A DNA stretch of 8,030 nucleotides, taken from Candidatus Hydrogenedentes bacterium CG07_land_8_20_14_0_80_42_17. GTDB lineage: Bacteria; UBA8481. Made by a program: the position numbers and the translations under genes. Shown here piece by piece: positions 6,440-8,030 of the stretch. The notes under the pieces were generated by a model. It was not told the origin of the DNA, did no database searches, and worked only from the letters and a program-made list of their open reading frames with translations. Position 1 is the stretch's first letter. Every line of letters begins with the position of its first letter. The stretch spans positions 1 through 8,030 of the forward strand of contig PEWQ01000184.1 of the NCBI GenBank assembly GCA_002780065.1. The letters run 5' to 3'.

Positions 6440-7237
6440 ATGACTCGGCGAAAACTGTGTACTGCGATGACTATTGCAGGTTCCGACAGCGGCGGCGGAG
6501 CAGGCATTCAAGCGGATATCAAGACGTTTGCGATGTTTGGAGTGCATGGAACTTCTGCTGTAACGTGCCTGACTGATCAGAATCCGCTCAAGGTCGAAGG
6601 AATATTCCCTGTGCCTTCGAATTTTGTCTCCGATCAGATCAGAACAATTTTTAATGAGTTTTCACCTTCGGCTGTTAAGACGGGAATGCTGTATTCAAAA
6701 GATATTATTGTTTCTATAATTCGTCAGTTGACGAATTATAGAAGAAAAGGTAAAAAGTTTTATTTAGTTGTTGATCCTGTTATGGTCTCTTCTAGTGGAA
6801 AAGCTTTGCTTGAATCCAAGGCTGTAAATGCTTTGAAGGAATTGATGAGGATTGCAGACGTGATTACTCCCAATCTCGACGAAGTTGAAGCTTTGCTTGG
6901 ACGGAAACCTAAGAATATTGAAGAGATGAGATTAGCGGCAAGAGCGATGGCAATTGAGTTTGAATCTGCGGTTCTTCTCAAGGGCGGGCACTTGAAAAAT
7001 TGCAGATCAGCCGCGGATTTTTTAGTTGAAGGAAAGAATGAATTTTTGTTCTTGTCTAAATTTTTGAAAGGAAATTCGATTCATGGCACCGGCTGTACAA
7101 TGTCGGCGGCGATAACAGCTTGTTTGGCAAAAGGCCTCTCTTTAAGCTCTTCTGTTGCTGATGCAAAGGAATATATTTCAAATGCTATATTTAATTATGA
7201 GAAAGTTGGAAAACACAAGATACTCAAATGGCAATAG
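6440..7237 (+). CDS. thiD: Hydroxymethylpyrimidine/phosphomethylpyrimidine kinase
   Basis: ThiD phosphorylates HMP to HMP-P and then HMP-PP for thiamine pyrophosphate synthesis or salvage. The 265-residue ribokinase-fold protein has TIAGSDSGGGAGIQADIKT from 11 (substrate and dimer region), Gln47 in TDQNP matching the HMP-contacting glutamine of the usual TAQNT, VDPVM at 111-115, TPNLDE at 143-148, LLKGGH at 179-184 and the anion-hole motif HGTGC at 215-219 with catalytic-region Cys219. Length is normal for stand-alone ThiD; no ThiE or ThiN domain is attached. The ATG at 6440 leaves the usual nine residues before the TIAGSDS motif; Met10 would be too late. No TPP riboswitch fits in the 29-bp gap upstream and no other thiamine gene is present. 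The stop codon lies inside a palindromic repeat shared with the convergent gene. Confidence 0.95.
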   Translation: MTRRKLCTAMTIAGSDSGGGAGIQADIKTFAMFGVHGTSAVTCLTDQNPLKVEGIFPVPSNFVSDQIRTIFNEFSPSAVKTGMLYSKDIIVSIIRQLTNYRRKGKKFYLVVDPVMVSSSGKALLESKAVNALKELMRIADVITPNLDEVEALLGRKPKNIEEMRLAARAMAIEFESAVLLKGGHLKNCRSAADFLVEGKNEFLFLSKFLKGNSIHGTGCTMSAAITACLAKGLSLSSSVADAKEYISNAIFNYEKVGKHKILKWQ

Positions 7238-7271
7238 GCTATAGCCTATCGCCCATATCCTATCGCCTATT
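7233..7271. repeat. Palindromic CCTATCGCC-type repeat spanning two convergent stop codons
   Basis: ATAGGCTATAGCCTAT at 7234-7249 is a perfect 16-bp palindrome. CCTATCGCC occurs at 7245-7253 and again at 7259-7267 (14-bp period), and AATAGGC (7233-7239) pairs with GCCTATT (7265-7271). The thiD stop (7235-7237) and the ftsB-like stop (7260-7262) both lie inside. It could fold in either transcript but lacks a T-tract, so it is not a classic terminator. Confidence 0.8.
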
Positions 7272-7790
7272 ACCTTGATAATTTAATACGTAAGCTGGAG
7301 GTTCTTTTTTTGACTCGTGATAAATTGATTCGCCTGGGTATACAAGATTCAATTCGCTTCTGGCTGTACGTTCGATCGTTTCTTGGTCATTTTCGAATTT
7401 TGAATTCCCTATATTTATTATTTCGTTTTCATTTTTAATTTCTGTCAACTCTGCTTCCTCTTTCGCTATCTGCTCACGAATACGATGCCTCGCAATAAGT
7501 CCGTTTGGAGAGAAGATGTAAAGATAAAGCATTAAAGATGCGGCAGTAATGGACATCACTGATATGACAAAACGCATTTGGGTTTGACTGAATGAGCTGA
7601 TTATATCGTATGCTGAAGCTGGTTTTTGAAAGGACGGCAATGAAGGTAAAGAGGGAAACTTTACTTTTGAAAATAGATTGAGCCGCGGGCAGTTGAACCC
7701 TAACTTGAAGTGAAAATTTGAGCCTCTAACTTTACGTCTTCGACGAGTAATTCCAAAATTTCGTTTCTTTTTATTTACGATAGCCAGCAT
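7260..7790 (-). CDS. FtsB/DivIC-like septum formation initiator
   Basis: Proteins of this family are bitopic membrane proteins of the divisome that pair with FtsL and help activate septal wall synthesis. The 176-residue product (numbered from the ATG at 7790) has a very basic N-terminus (KKKR, RRRRKVR) and a proline-spaced PSLPSLP at 46-52. One membrane segment lies at about 74-93. A periplasmic coiled coil (~100-130) follows, then the family signature IERTARSELNLVYPGESIY at 139-157. Typical FtsB is about 100 residues, so the first ~70 are an extension; an in-frame ATG at 7577 (Met72) would give the classic length. A TATAAT-like box upstream favours the long form. A GTG one codon earlier (7793) is also possible. 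The last residues and stop come from a palindromic repeat. FtsL is less likely because of the ARxELxLVxPGE motif. Confidence 0.82.
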   Translation of the reverse strand: MLAIVNKKKRNFGITRRRRKVRGSNFHFKLGFNCPRLNLFSKVKFPSLPSLPSFQKPASAYDIISSFSQTQMRFVISVMSITAASLMLYLYIFSPNGLIARHRIREQIAKEEAELTEIKNENEIINIGNSKFENDQETIERTARSELNLVYPGESIYHESKKEPPAYVLNYQGNRR

Positions 7791-7807
7791 CACATATATG
7801 GCTATCG
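7778..7807. repeat. Inverted repeat around the ftsB-like start codon
   Basis: CGATAGCC (7778-7785) and GGCTATCG (7800-7807) are perfect 8-bp arms with 14 bases between, and the ATG at 7788-7790 lies in the loop. In the minus-strand message the start codon would sit in a hairpin loop. The arms use the same GGCTAT/ATAGCC wording as the repeat at the other end of this gene. Confidence 0.7.
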
Positions 7808-7810
7808 GCT

Positions 7811-7831
7811 TTTCGAGTTGTCGAAATTATA
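7811..7831 (-). promoter_or_regulatory. Possible -10 box and overlapping palindrome upstream of the ftsB-like gene
   Basis: Minus-strand TATAAT lies at 7826-7831, about 35 bases before the start, with no good -35 box. Directly beside it, TTTCGA (7811-7816) and TCGAAA (7821-7826) form a 6-bp palindrome around GTTG where transcription would begin. It could be an operator or a 5' hairpin. If the host uses a Bacteroidota-type sigma factor, the TATAAT match means little. Confidence 0.35.
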
Positions 7832-7839
7832 GAATTCAA

Positions 7840-8025
7840 GGATTAAACTTTTATACTAACTTATGCAAAATTTAATATGTAAAAAAGTTAATCCGTCATA
7901 TTGCATACCATGCTTTATCGTTCAGCGTTCAATTTAACTAACCCAACTTCAACAGTTTGAAAAAAAGATAGGCTGTTTTCACCCTGTGGATAGTTGAAGT
8001 CGGCACCGCAGTAGCCATTGCGGTG
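7840..8025. other. Non-coding stretch dense in inverted repeats
   Basis: No convincing gene is seen from 7794 to the window end. Four dyads follow one another. GGATTAAACTTTT (7840-7852) pairs with AAAAAAGTTAATCC (7881-7894), with one bulge. TATGCAA (7862-7868) pairs with TTGCATA (7901-7907). ACTTCAAC (7946-7953) pairs with GTTGAAGT (7993-8000). CACCGCA (8004-8010) pairs with TGCGGTG (8019-8025). They could form a structured leader, a small RNA or a repeat remnant; no known riboswitch fold was recognised. Confidence 0.5.
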
Positions 8026-8030
8026 GCGTC
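7938..8030 (-). CDS. Possible C-terminal fragment of an unidentified minus-strand frame
   Basis: A minus-strand frame is open from the window edge to a TAG at 7938-7940, giving 30 residues that end in AYLFFKLLKLG. The codons near the edge are GC-rich, and the stretch overlaps two inverted repeats, so it may be repeat-derived and not a true gene. No family is recognised. Confidence 0.15.
   Translation of the reverse strand, partial: DATAMATAVPTSTIHRVKTAYLFFKLLKLG

Overview
The window looks like a piece of an AT-leaning bacterial chromosome (roughly 40% G+C by eye) from a Gram-negative, double-membrane organism. The evidence is an OmpA/Pal-type peptidoglycan-binding protein and a TolC-family outer-membrane channel. 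Most starts (ogt, ompA-like, tolC-like, fumA, thiD, ftsB-like) lack a convincing Shine-Dalgarno sequence; the phospholipase D-like gene is the clear exception. That pattern, with a fused class I fumarase, would suit a Bacteroidota/Chlorobi-like (FCB) lineage or an uncultured relative, but the taxonomy is an inference and is not resolved here.

Layout. 1-468 holds no credible gene: a perfect 60-bp AT-rich tandem duplication (1-120) is followed by a GC-rich element (144-424) made of 17-bp direct repeats bounded by about 32-bp inverted ends, with a smaller inverted-repeat unit nested inside. 469-981 (-) is an O6-alkylguanine-DNA alkyltransferase, divergent by only 22 bp from an OmpA-like protein (1004-1516, +), which is followed by a TolC-like channel (1582-2856, +). 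Next is an AT-rich two-gene cassette (2888-3652, +): a minimal nucleotidyltransferase-fold protein and a small partner of toxin-antitoxin-like layout. The tail of the small gene is built from an 18-bp hairpin repeat and overlaps the 3' end of a class I fumarate hydratase (3603-5204, -). A divergent AT-rich spacer leads to a secreted twin-HKD phospholipase D-family protein (5340-6410, +) and HMP-phosphate kinase ThiD (6440-7237, +). ThiD converges on an FtsB/DivIC-like septum protein (7260-7790, -) across a palindromic repeat that supplies both stop codons. 7794-8030 is a leader region dense in inverted repeats; at its far edge lies a possible C-terminal fragment of a minus-strand frame.

The genes do not form one pathway. 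They are housekeeping or envelope genes in short transcription units (DNA repair, envelope, TCA cycle, thiamine salvage, cell division), separated by several unrelated repeat families that sit at gene ends and in spacers. No CRISPR array, rRNA, tRNA or transposase was seen. The most unusual content is the nested inverted-repeat/17-bp array at the left end, the nucleotidyltransferase pair with its hairpin-repeat tail, and the repeats that define gene termini.
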